Origin: Gyrodactylus bullatarudis | Taxonomy: Eukaryota; Platyhelminthes; Monogenea; Gyrodactylidea; Gyrodactylidae | Direction of reading: 5' to 3' | DNA length: 64,000 bases | NCBI GenBank assembly: GCA_012064415.1 | Contig: SSNU01000051.1 | Span: 493,021 to 557,020, forward strand | Shown here: in pieces, positions 13,236 through 22,418 of the stretch | Layout of the letters: each line of letters begins with the position of its first letter | Numbering within the stretch: the stretch's first letter is position 1 | The notes under the pieces: model-generated | The model's database searches: none | Told to the model about the DNA's origin: nothing | Seen by the model: the letters and a program-made list of their open reading frames with translations, nothing else | Program-made: the position numbers and the translations under genes

Positions 13236-13930
13236 CCAAAATTAGCCCCATTCTAGAAGTTTTATCTCAGATTTAGCCCCAAAATTAACCCCATCGTAAT
13301 TCAGTTCATTGAGTTTAGAAAATTTCAATTTTTTTCAAATATTTGTCTCAAATTATTCTCAACTGAATGCATCGTTTATACAAATAGTATGGTTAAACAT
13401 TGTTTATGAATTTTAAAATAATGTGTTTATTATCACTATGAATAAGTAATTATAGTCAGAAGTCAAGTTTTTTCAATTTTTAGACGCAATCAGGATTGTT
13501 AACATTGTTCCAAATAATAAAACTTTCTAATTTAAGAACAAAAGAATTGTTGTCGTCTGAATCTTTAAGATATTTGAGGCTCAGCCAAACTGTTTTGTAA
13601 TTTTTGTCGATACCAAATATTTACTCCACTTTAATGTGAAAAATTTTCTATATTGATTTCGTATGGGGTTTAGATCCTTTTGAGTTCATTCGATTTGACT
13701 TTACATGTGTTAACGATACAGGAATGACTTTTAAATGAAGTTAAGTACAGTTTTCCATTCCTTCTCTTATTAATTATTTATAAATCAAATCATGTATACT
13801 CTCGTTCTGGAAATAGTCTTCGTATATGCCGAAACCGAGAAACTATTCAGAACTCGATAAACTGAATTACGATGGGTTTAATTTTGGGGCTAAATCTTCT
13901 AGAATGGGGCTAGTTTTAGGATTATTCCCA
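13236..13930. mobile_element. Foldback (MITE-like) element, family D
   Basis: Inverted repeats of about 75 bp bracket roughly 0.5 kb of unique AT-rich DNA. The left arm (about 13240-13320) contains TAGCCCCATTCTAGAAG, TTTAGCCCCAAAATTAA and CATCGTAATTCAGTT; the right arm (about 13840-13920) carries the same motifs in reverse order and complement. The repeated GGGGCTA motif inside each arm is distinctive. No open frame. The shape fits a non-autonomous DNA transposon; target duplication not identified. Confidence 0.6.
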
Positions 13931-15597
13931 CTTTGGGGCTACTTTTAGAAGGGGCCAAAAATCCAAAAAAGGATCTCAACTAAAAATGCCTTTTGAGGAT
14001 TGAATTCACAATGATAAACTCGGATGATATTTGGAATAAGGTTTTTCGTTTAAGGAAAAAACCGAATTTTTCGCCGATTCACTAAAGATTTTTGCATTTT
14101 TTTCTTCTACGTTCCAATTTAACAGTCTGAAGTTCTTTGGGATAAATAAAAAAATAACCATTACGTTCAAAGTTGAAATTTTTTCTTTATTTAATACCAG
14201 AAGCAATTATATTGTAACTCAGCCAGCCATGGTATAAGGATTTCGATGGCCAACGCTCCTAGAATAGCCTCTTTTGGTTAATTTCTATCAATTTTATAAT
14301 AGCACATAAATTATTAATAACTCCAGTGACTTATTTTCAGAGATCTTGAATTCTCAGATGCCTTTTTGGAGAGATAATGCAGGATAAAAAATACTTACCT
14401 GGTCTTTTACATTTCTTGTTAAGTAAATATATACAGAATAAAAGAATTATCCAATATATACAATGTATACATCTTACCTGGAATATATAGGAGTCTTTTA
14501 TTACAAGAGCAAGGAATTAAATTACCAGAGAAATAAATTTTTATTGGATTATCCTAAGTGGCTGGGGGTGACTCATTTTGTCGTAGGATATTCTATTCTC
14601 ACAATGGTATCACTTCTCCTCAAAATAAAATGAGATTAAATGCGTTTCATTAAATGAAACTAGAATTACAAGTTGTTGAAAACACCTAGAAGGTGATTAT
14701 TAAGATCATAAGTAGGGCATCAAAATGTCTTCAAAGTCCTTTTGGCTGTGTGAGCTCTATGTTGATTTCTATCCACATGAATGCAATTCAAGATTTTGAT
14801 TACTCGTCTGGTTTGAAGTCACACGTTAATCTTATCTCTAAGAAAACTTTCTCCTTACCAAACCCTTATTCGATTCAATTCATTCTCAAAATGCCAAGAG
14901 TAGCAGCTACATCACGCATGAAGACTATGCAAATCGTCACGAAATATCCATCGGAATTTCCAGTTCAAAAATTGTTAATAGATCCCTTTGATTATGTTTA
15001 TCAGAAAATAAATTTCAATAAATATAATTTTCATCAAGTGCTAATTTTTGTAGTTGCCTAAATTTTATGGTACTAAAACAAGGGAATAGCGTCCTATTTT
15101 TAGCGGTCAAAATTTTTATATTGGATTCACAATTTCTATAATCTGCAACTATTAGAGATTAGATCTTCCATTCAAAACAGGCCTATTAGGCCTGACAAGT
15201 CTAGATCTTACTATTCTGATTTGGATTCATAAGGAAGATTAGAAAACAAGCGAATAATAAGTGATATTTGTATATTTTATTTCGCCGGATCTCTTCAGAC
15301 TTAACCCCGGGCTCTTACAATGCAACATTTTCTGCTCTTCCATTGGTTAAAGAAATCCCTCAATTTGGGACGGGGGGAGGGGGAAAAACTAGCAATCCTG
15401 TATCCATGGTCTCATTACTTTTGTCTCTTCAGCAGATTGTGGCCATTCAATCTAAAGTCAAGATCTGATTCATTCCTAAAATGGATATGATTGATTTACT
15501 AATGCAAGTTCACATTGTGGGCTTAAAATTAAACTTTAATTGATCCAGAAACCTATCAAACTGGCAGAGTTATGAAGGTTAAAAAATATTGGAAAAT
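13931..15597. other. Noncoding gap
   Basis: A 122-residue frame (14693-15061, +) and a GC-richer islet with a G-run at 15300-15470 were examined. Neither shows a family motif or a splice-supported exon, so no gene is called. Confidence 0.35.
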
Positions 15598-15631
15598 GGA
15601 CATATATGTCCATTGGCACCGAAAGGGTTAA
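15598..15631. mobile_element. Isolated piggyBac-like terminus
   Basis: GGACATATATGTCC is followed by ATTGGCACCGAAAGGG and then TTAA (15628-15631). The TTAA-adjacent CCCTTTCGGTGCC read inward is the form of a piggyBac-family end. No partner end was found nearby, so this is a solo or truncated end. Confidence 0.4.
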
Positions 15632-16500
15632 GCTAGAATTTTCACTTTTTTTTGGGGGAAATAAGTCGTTGTCAGATAGATGATAAGATTTAAAAAACTT
15701 ATTTTTCTTGAAAATCTTCATCTCATCATTTAGAAATAAGGACTAGTCTGAGGTCCTCACGATTGGTCCAATTTTCCGTGAGTTTTAAAATTCCAGCTAA
15801 CATCTATAATCTCGAATTTAAGTTTCATTATTTTGAGCATTTGAATATAGATTTCAAACCATGCAAGAAAATAGACAATTTACATACAAGAGAGTTCAAC
15901 TTCCGTATTGAAATGCACAAAGTTCATATAATAGAACTTAAACTATAGATAAAAGAGTTCCTCTGTATTGATATTATTAGGCAACGCTTTGTACACCTGT
16001 CAGTTATGATAGTGGATTTTATTCATTTTACTCAAATTTGTATGTCCCCTTGAAACAAACTGGAAGAAAATGCACGCGCATTCTCACGTGAGACGTAACA
16101 CAAAGATCTCACAGCTCACAAGAAATAATTCCCTCCAACAATGTCATTTATACAGTATATTTGTGATAGTATAGAAATTACAATAAAAATATAGGAAGTA
16201 TAACAAGACTTTGGTAGGGGAAAAGCTGACTGCTCAATCAATCTACTCCTGGGTATACCAATATATACCGTAGTGATGATGGCAACGAATTATTTCCAGT
16301 TTTTTTTCACCTAACTGAGATATTTTTGACTCATCCGGGTGGTGTTACCAATAAAAACAAATAAAGATTTATTTATTTATGTAGATGAAAAGTACAGATT
16401 TTAATTAATTCAAATAAAATTATTACACAGTGATTCAGGAAACTTTGGAGATCCTGCAAAGTCCTGGCCAACAATAAAATTTTCTAAATGTTTCGAATCA
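15632..16500. other. Noncoding gap
   Basis: Nothing supportable seen; a 61-residue frame at 15763-15948 is composition-driven. Confidence 0.3.
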
Positions 16501-16504
16501 TGAT

Positions 16505-16605
16505 TAATTACAATGTTTGTAGACAATAAACCTGCTAGCTAAGTACGGTCAAAGCTTATTGATGTAGACTTGGTTTGTCTTTATTAGGACTCGTCGTGGA
16601 CCATG
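16505..16605 (-). ncRNA. Hammerhead relic, third copy (- strand)
   Basis: On the minus strand this reads ACGACGAGTCCTAATAA, then AGAC, AAAC and AAGTCTACATC, followed about 20 bases on by TTAGCTAGCAGGTTTATTGT. The order matches the 51.8 kb copy: core strand, GTCC stem II with six-base loop, cleavage-site GTC with the TACAT arm of stem I, and then the shared TAGCTAGCGGGTTT block also present at about 9878. Core and stem II carry substitutions, so it is a decayed relic. Confidence 0.5.
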
Positions 16606-17104
16606 AACTTTCCATTTTAAGTCAGATTCGGTATCCGGGTTATCTAAAGCTAATTAATTGTTGTTAAAGCCAATTTTGATATATGTTTTGTCAATTGCCA
16701 ACTACTAGGGCTTATCTTTGGTTTTTCATAATGGATAAGATTTGCTATTTTCACTACCTTTTAATACTAATCGTTTTTTTTGCTTTTGATTCCGGTTCTA
16801 TTATTTATGTAACCATCAAAGAAATAATATTCTTCAAAAATTTAAGATTAACTTGAATTATCTTACATTATTGAATCAATTGTAATTACTAAAACTGAAT
16901 AACTGAAATCTAGCAGATATTATCTTGTGAAATGCAAGAAAATCTATTGATCTATAAATTATAAGTTATAATCATGAATGACAAGAAAACAGAATAGTCA
17001 TGAATCTAGGAATAAATAGTAATATCCTTATCACCTACATGATTCAATGGATACATTATAAACTTTTTGGTATTAATCCAGATTCTATTATCCTGTCGAA
17101 AACT
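16606..17104. other. Noncoding gap
   Basis: No gene or element boundary recognised. Confidence 0.3.
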
Positions 17105-17640
17105 TCTTCACAGACTGACATACGATGCCTTCCTACCACATATTATGACGGATTGAGAAATGGATCAAAGCCGTAAACGATCCTGGCTTAGGGCAAATCA
17201 ACAGATAACCCAAACTAAACCCGATCGATTTGCAAAAAAAGTAATGTTAATGGTTTATTGGTGTTTATTAATTCATTATGAATTGCTTGAGCCTAACACA
17301 ACATTTACAGGTCAAAGGTATATTGAATCTTTCTGGATCATGGAAGGCAAACTGAGAGAGAACTTTCCAAGATTTGGCCGTATAACATTCTAGCAAGATA
17401 ACGCCTGACCCCATGTCTCGAGATTAGTCAAAATTTCTTCGCTGAAAGCAATGTGGATGCATTGGACCATCCTCCCTATAGTCCTGATCTCGCTCCTACC
17501 CTCTTTTCAGATCTCTGCAACATCATTTGAAGGGTAAAATCTTCAATACCGCCTGTTTTTTTTGGCAACGAAGCATTGATGGACTTCCAGAAAGATGGGA
17601 GAAATGTATATGTGATGTATATATTTTGTAAAATTTTTAT
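17105..17640 (+). pseudogene. mariner transposase fragment, broken
   Basis: Fragments of the catalytic half of a mariner transposase can be followed through frame changes. RKRSWLRANQQ and KVMLMVYWCLLIHYELL (about 17170-17290) match the region after the first catalytic Asp; QDNA, a stop, then PHVSRLV (about 17395-17430) carries the second Asp; DHPPYSPDLAPT (about 17465-17500) carries the third Asp of the mariner DD34D signature. A C-terminal LPERWQK-like remnant appears as FQKDGRNVYV (about 17585). At least two stops and a frameshift make it nonfunctional. The N-terminal half and terminal repeats were not found. Confidence 0.8.
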
Positions 17641-18383
17641 TTTCATAATTTGATCATAAAGTTGCATATTTTTCATCAAGATTTTGCTTAATACTTTTGA
17701 AACAACCTAACAAATTTTTTTTTTTACATTTTCAAATGTATGCCACAAGGTTTTGAGTTGAATATTCAAAGTAATCGATTATGGCTATCTGAGTAGGATT
17801 TCGTCTTCATACCAGCTAGCCTTATATCGTTCTTGGGTTGCAGAAATTATTGTTCATGTATCATGTACATTTGAAAAAAACATGTAAAAAAGATTTATTC
17901 CCAATTGGATATGGGTGTTAACCCAGGGAGAATCTCATTTGAACATTTATTCATGAAATCAAGCCGACATTAAGAGAGGGAAACCATTCAAAAGCCATTC
18001 ATAGCATAGGTGCAATAAATATAGACTAAACAAGAAAATACAATGGTTTCTTCCCGCTCTACAGTGCGCTTTCCAATAGCCTTGGTTCTAAGGATTAGTA
18101 CTTTATCTATCCAGAGACAATTGGGTTCATTAATATTTATGTAAGTAGAACTCGATCAAGATTGACGTTATTACTGATAAGAAAGATAGGATGATTAGAG
18201 AATTTTTTCTCATAATTCGAATTCGATAAATAAATTTTTATTTCAGTATTTGCCAATCAAAAATTGGCTATATTTTCAAAACTTTAGCAGAAAAAGTTTA
18301 GGCGTTTGCACGGGTGAATTCTACAAGTAAGAGATTTCATTTTTCTGTATTAATATATTAATTATATTTACAAATTTTATCTT
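17641..18383. other. Noncoding gap and 3' flank
   Basis: 3' flank of the minus-strand gene that stops at 18384. A minus-strand AATAAA is present near 18236-18242 and could be its polyA signal. No other feature recognised. Confidence 0.35.
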
Positions 18384-19604
18384 TTAGTATTCAGGGTTTG
18401 AATTATTATTCGTAGCTGACCATGGAACCATGAAATCTTTTGTCAAGTTCTTCTCTTCAGTTGACAGCTTGATTATCGACTTGGGCCTTGAAGTCTGAAG
18501 TGTATTAGTGGCGTTATTTTGTCCCGGTAACAGGGTTGTTGCACTCTGCATGTTAAAAGTATTCGGATTATTTCGTGGCTGGAAGAATTGCATAGAACGT
18601 GATGCCGGCATACTCAAGACATTCGGAGTAAAGGTGTTATTCCTCAGAAAAGTATCATCTGACGGATTGGTCTTTATAACGAGACTCTGTCGATTCTCAT
18701 AATTGTTATGGAATAAATTTTCATCGAAATGATTCCCATTTAAAGCCTTGAGAACGGCAAAACTATTCGATTTTGGCAATTGCATAAAGTTTATCGTATC
18801 TCCCTGGGTTGGTTTTGCAGTAAACGCCGGCGAGGCCTTCAAATTATTGATCATCATTTTTGAGTTTGATATCTGATTCTGGTACTTGGTCGTCTTGAAG
18901 GCATACACGCAAAAAAGAACACAGGCCAATCCAAAGACGATGCACAGGAAACCGAGAACTATTGCCTGCACCTGGTAGATTGTCAGACGTGAAGATACAG
19001 CCCCGCTCGGATACTCTTCACTCATGAGAATGTGAGACATTTTCAGTTTATCCTTAATGTTTGGCAAGAAACAAGACTCATTGCCCTGATAAAACGGACA
19101 CGTACTCATGACGCAGGCAATTTGTTTTGGTCTGATGGCGCTAAGCGTATCCTCAGGATTGATCAGGTTCAAACGTAGATTCCTATTATCGTAAATCATT
19201 GCAATTATACGAAATGGGCCGATAGCCTCGCGTATAATGAAGAATCTGGTCTGTTTCTCAGTGAACTTGCTCAAACTTCCAATGTTTAGCAGGTAGTTTA
19301 GATCATAGAAGGAGATTAACGAATAGAATCCAGGACGTTCATCCTCGTTGAGTTTTGTCAACGCCTCCTCGTCGATAGGGACATTCTTCATGGACGTGAC
19401 GTCCCTCGGCAACATTTGGCATACATCCGAGTGCAATGTGAGCTTATCAATATCCTGGGATTCATTTGAGGTCATCCACAAGACTGTTGTATTGCAATCA
19501 TTATCAGAGTAGAGGACAGGATTCGATGAACGTCGGAAAATGTACTTTTTCGACTCTATTCCAATGAGAAGGAGAGAACAAATTACCAACGAAATTCTAA
19601 ACAT
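18384..19604 (-). CDS. Single-pass type I membrane protein, unrecognised
   Basis: One uninterrupted 406-codon frame. Residues 1-18 are a good signal peptide (hydrophobic LVICSLLLIGI). The ectodomain (about 19-211) has five cysteines (37, 62, 164, 169, 178) and N-glycosylation sequons at N38, N47 and N175. Residues 212-236 are one transmembrane helix (VQAIVLGFLCIVFGLACVLF), followed by a basic stop-transfer KTTKY. The cytoplasmic tail of about 165 residues is rich in Asn, Ser and Thr and has no domain I recognise. Base composition is clearly less AT-biased than its surroundings, supporting real coding sequence. It lacks introns in a neighbourhood where most genes have many, so retroposition or a single-exon origin is possible. 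A cadherin or cell-adhesion relative cannot be excluded; function is unassigned. Confidence 0.85.
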   Translation of the reverse strand: MFRISLVICSLLLIGIESKKYIFRRSSNPVLYSDNDCNTTVLWMTSNESQDIDKLTLHSDVCQMLPRDVTSMKNVPIDEEALTKLNEDERPGFYSLISFYDLNYLLNIGSLSKFTEKQTRFFIIREAIGPFRIIAMIYDNRNLRLNLINPEDTLSAIRPKQIACVMSTCPFYQGNESCFLPNIKDKLKMSHILMSEEYPSGAVSSRLTIYQVQAIVLGFLCIVFGLACVLFCVYAFKTTKYQNQISNSKMMINNLKASPAFTAKPTQGDTINFMQLPKSNSFAVLKALNGNHFDENLFHNNYENRQSLVIKTNPSDDTFLRNNTFTPNVLSMPASRSMQFFQPRNNPNTFNMQSATTLLPGQNNATNTLQTSRPKSIIKLSTEEKNLTKDFMVPWSATNNNSNPEY

Positions 19605-19639
19605 AACATCTGCATTTAATTTCTAATCTCAATTTTCCC

Positions 19640-19724
19640 ATTTATAAGATGTAAAGGAATCTTGAATATAAATCTTGATAGATTACTCTGATTGGCTGAT
19701 TATGAAGTGCTCGCATCTGATTGG
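19640..19724 (-). promoter_or_regulatory. TATA box and two CCAAT boxes
   Basis: On the minus strand upstream of the ATG at 19604, TATAAAT lies at 19640-19646. Two CCAAT pentamers in near-identical context (CCAATCAG) lie at 19691-19695 and 19720-19724, 29 bp apart. The arrangement, NF-Y-type sites about 45-80 bp above a TATA box, is a classic metazoan core promoter. It implies a very short 5' leader. Confidence 0.6.
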
Positions 19725-19760
19725 TTCTTCTTGATTGTATTATATTTCCAGAGACAAATA

Positions 19761-21445
19761 ACAACGGCAGGATGCATCTTGTTACTTTGAAATGGTTTTA
19801 ATTATGAATTAGAAAAATAATCTAATTATAAAATGCAAATGCTTATTCAACACGAATTCCAAAATTTACGCATTTTCGGTTGCGATTAAGAATTTTTACT
19901 ACTGCTGTATTTGGTAGAAAATAAGTTTTCTTTGCTGAAAATTTGATCTAATCTGTCTAGGTCTTCGCCTGTTCAAGGCTCTTTGCCAATTAGATAAGTG
20001 TTTATCCAATGAAATTGTCTAAATCTGACAATTCCATGCTTAAATGAAGAGTAATTCCTTACCGACAGATTTCAAGAATATAAAAATAGCAAATAAAAGA
20101 AATCCTCTGATGAAACTGAACCAAAGTTTGAACCATGAACTCAAGCCGAAAATCTTCTGAACTTTTGAGTCAGGTTATTTTCTAACGGTAAACTTTGAAA
20201 AAAATAAATATTATCTGGTAATTTTGGAACTAACTTCAGTTAGGAATGACCGAAAGATTGTTATAGCTCTTTTGGCCATCAATCACAGTGGGGAGAAAAC
20301 TGAACCCCCCCCCTCTTTTCAATCCACTGTAGATTGTCAATCATGAGAAGAACCTCTTTTTCATTTCCTTTATAGATTCAACCCTCAAGCGTAGAGTTTT
20401 TTTCGCCTCGCCCAAGTCTGGTTCTGAATTTGTAAAAGGGATCAGATCTCTGGCTTATTTGAATATTTTCTTCAAACCAGCTTGATCTAAATTTAAGATT
20501 TATTTAACTGAATTAACTGAAATGTCAATGAAAGAGTTTTAGTGATACGTATGAAAGATATATAGATCCATGTACACATCCAGTGTGGTCTAAGTTTTGG
20601 ACATTTTTGGCTACTGTTTACTGAGGTATAAAGTACTTGAAAACAAAAATTTAACATTTTAGAAATAATCTAACCTAGAACCGTTTGCCGTCCTGTCCAA
20701 TGGTCAATTCAATTGCCTAATCTCCGATGTCACTCGGATTACTTCGGTTCCTATAACATTAAGCAAAATAGGCTTATTCATTTCTAGATAGGTCCACATT
20801 CAAGAGCCCTGATGATTTGAAAGGACTCAAAGTATTGCAGAGATACAGAGGAAATGTGTGCAGATCGATGTGTAAAATTAGTATCAGTACAACCTTTGAG
20901 CAAGTATTTGTTAGGTTTACTTCTTGTAATGGTTTAAAATTTAACATTTACTGAAAGTTTCATTAGACTTTTCACGAATTCTATTCAGGATGATTTTAAG
21001 CGCGTACTTCAGTTTGAAACAGAAATTTCGAAGGAACGTGATGATCTTCAATCTCATCTGATTAAAGATAGATTTGGTTATCAAAACAATTCTCAGATAT
21101 ACTGAGTGTATATTTTTTGGGAATTGGTCTCTCCAATTCATATGATTTCAAATTTTGATCAAAAGGTGATATTAAGGATCATAATAAGACAAAAAATATC
21201 AAAATTGTGATCCTAAAAATCAACTGTTGATCTGTCTCTCGATTTGAAATCAAAAACAATTAACTATGTTTTATAGAAGGAAATTTTTCTAGAAAACTGG
21301 TAATTATTAATTAAGAATAAAATGAGGTCACGACTATTGTAAAATGAAATTTATCTCAATGAAATTAAAATTTTATAGTATAGTAGTAAATTATTCATTC
21401 ATTCATTAAAACAAACCTATAATGACTAACCAATAAGATTGGGTA
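19761..21445. other. Intergenic gap between two intronless genes
   Basis: No exon recognised. A (ATTC)n run at about 21392-21407 and a CCAAT at about 21430 lie just upstream of the kinase start and may belong to its promoter; no clear TATA box was seen. Confidence 0.35.
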
Positions 21446-22342
21446 ATGAAGCGTTTCCTTTCAATCGGTCAGAGCAAAGTTCATGTCAACTATGAAAAAC
21501 AAAATAAATTCAACGGAGATTTTAATCAGCGCTTTAGAATTCTCAAGAAACTGGGTAATGGAGGGTATTGCAATGTCTACAAAGCAATAGATACAAGTAG
21601 AAATGACTATGTAGCAATAAAACGTCCTCATACATCCCAACGTAAGAGTACTTCAGTAATGAGTAAGGAAAATTTCCTTATTTACCGTGAATCAAACATC
21701 ATGTTGGACTTATCGCATGAGAATCTCTTGAAATTACTCGAAGTATACGAGAATGACTCAGACGTTTACCTTGTACTCGAACTAGCCAATGGAGGTGAAT
21801 TATTCGATCGTATCGCGAATAAGGGATCAATTTCAGAGGGAGAATCAAAATTCATCATACGTCAAGTCCTCAGTGGTGTTAGCTACATGCACGATAATGG
21901 CTATTTGCATAGGGACCTGAAACCGGAAAATATCCTGTTCAAGACAGGGCAAAAATTTTCGAAAATTCTCATCGCTGACTTTGGTTTCTCCACCAAAATT
22001 AAGAAGAGAATGTACACAATATGCGGCACTATCGATTATTCAGCTCCGGAAATGATCAAATCAAAAATCATCAACTCTGGCTACTCAGAAGAGATTGACA
22101 TGTGGGCAATTGGTGTCATAACCTTTGTCATGCTCTCTGGTCATCTGCCGTTCTACTCGAACAAAGATGACTCCATTGAACTTCGATTGAGAATCATCAA
22201 AGCCGACTATTCGTTTAGTTTGCCATGCTGGCAGGGTATCTCTGATCAGGCTATGGATTTTATACGTTTGATTCTTGTCGCGAATCCGAATCAACGCATT
22301 AAAATACGAAATGCCCATAAACACAATTGGTTCACACAATGA
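21446..22342 (+). CDS. CAMK-group protein kinase, intronless
   Basis: 298 codons forming essentially one kinase domain (about residues 30-296). Visible motifs: glycine loop G37-N-G39-G-Y-C-N-V44, VAIK lysine K59, alpha-C Glu E82, HRDLKPEN with catalytic D157, K159 and N162, DFG D178, APE A200-P201-E202, D218-MW in subdomain IX and R284 in subdomain XI. LKPEN, the GGELFDRI hinge segment and the GTIDYSAPEMI activation segment place it in the Ser/Thr CaMK group. All catalytic residues are present, so it should be active. No calmodulin-binding or regulatory tail is seen, as the protein ends at the kinase domain. Absence of introns recalls TSSK-like testis kinases and retrogenes, but I cannot assign a subfamily. 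Confidence 0.9.
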   Translation: MKRFLSIGQSKVHVNYEKQNKFNGDFNQRFRILKKLGNGGYCNVYKAIDTSRNDYVAIKRPHTSQRKSTSVMSKENFLIYRESNIMLDLSHENLLKLLEVYENDSDVYLVLELANGGELFDRIANKGSISEGESKFIIRQVLSGVSYMHDNGYLHRDLKPENILFKTGQKFSKILIADFGFSTKIKKRMYTICGTIDYSAPEMIKSKIINSGYSEEIDMWAIGVITFVMLSGHLPFYSNKDDSIELRLRIIKADYSFSLPCWQGISDQAMDFIRLILVANPNQRIKIRNAHKHNWFTQ

Positions 22343-22375
22343 GATGATCATAATTTTTGTGAAAAATTACAAATT

Positions 22376-22381
22376 AATAAA
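22376..22381 (+). terminator. PolyA signal of the kinase gene
   Basis: AATAAA 34 bp after the kinase stop codon. Confidence 0.6.
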
Positions 22382-22384
22382 ACT

Positions 22385-22390
22385 TTTATT
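22385..22390 (-). terminator. PolyA signal of the Ig-domain gene
   Basis: AATAAA on the minus strand, 28 bp beyond the Ig-gene stop codon at 22419 and only 3 bp from the plus-strand signal of the kinase, so the two 3' ends should overlap. Confidence 0.55.
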
Positions 22391-22418
22391 TTCTATTCCT
22401 GATACATAACTGACATCT

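Noticed and set aside
14693..15061. 122-residue open frame on the + strand
   Set aside because: No recognisable domain, ends in low-complexity sequence, and no second exon could be linked to it.
15268..15468. GC-richer islet with a glycine-run frame
   Set aside because: The frame depends on a G-run and has no family motif; no splice-compatible partner.
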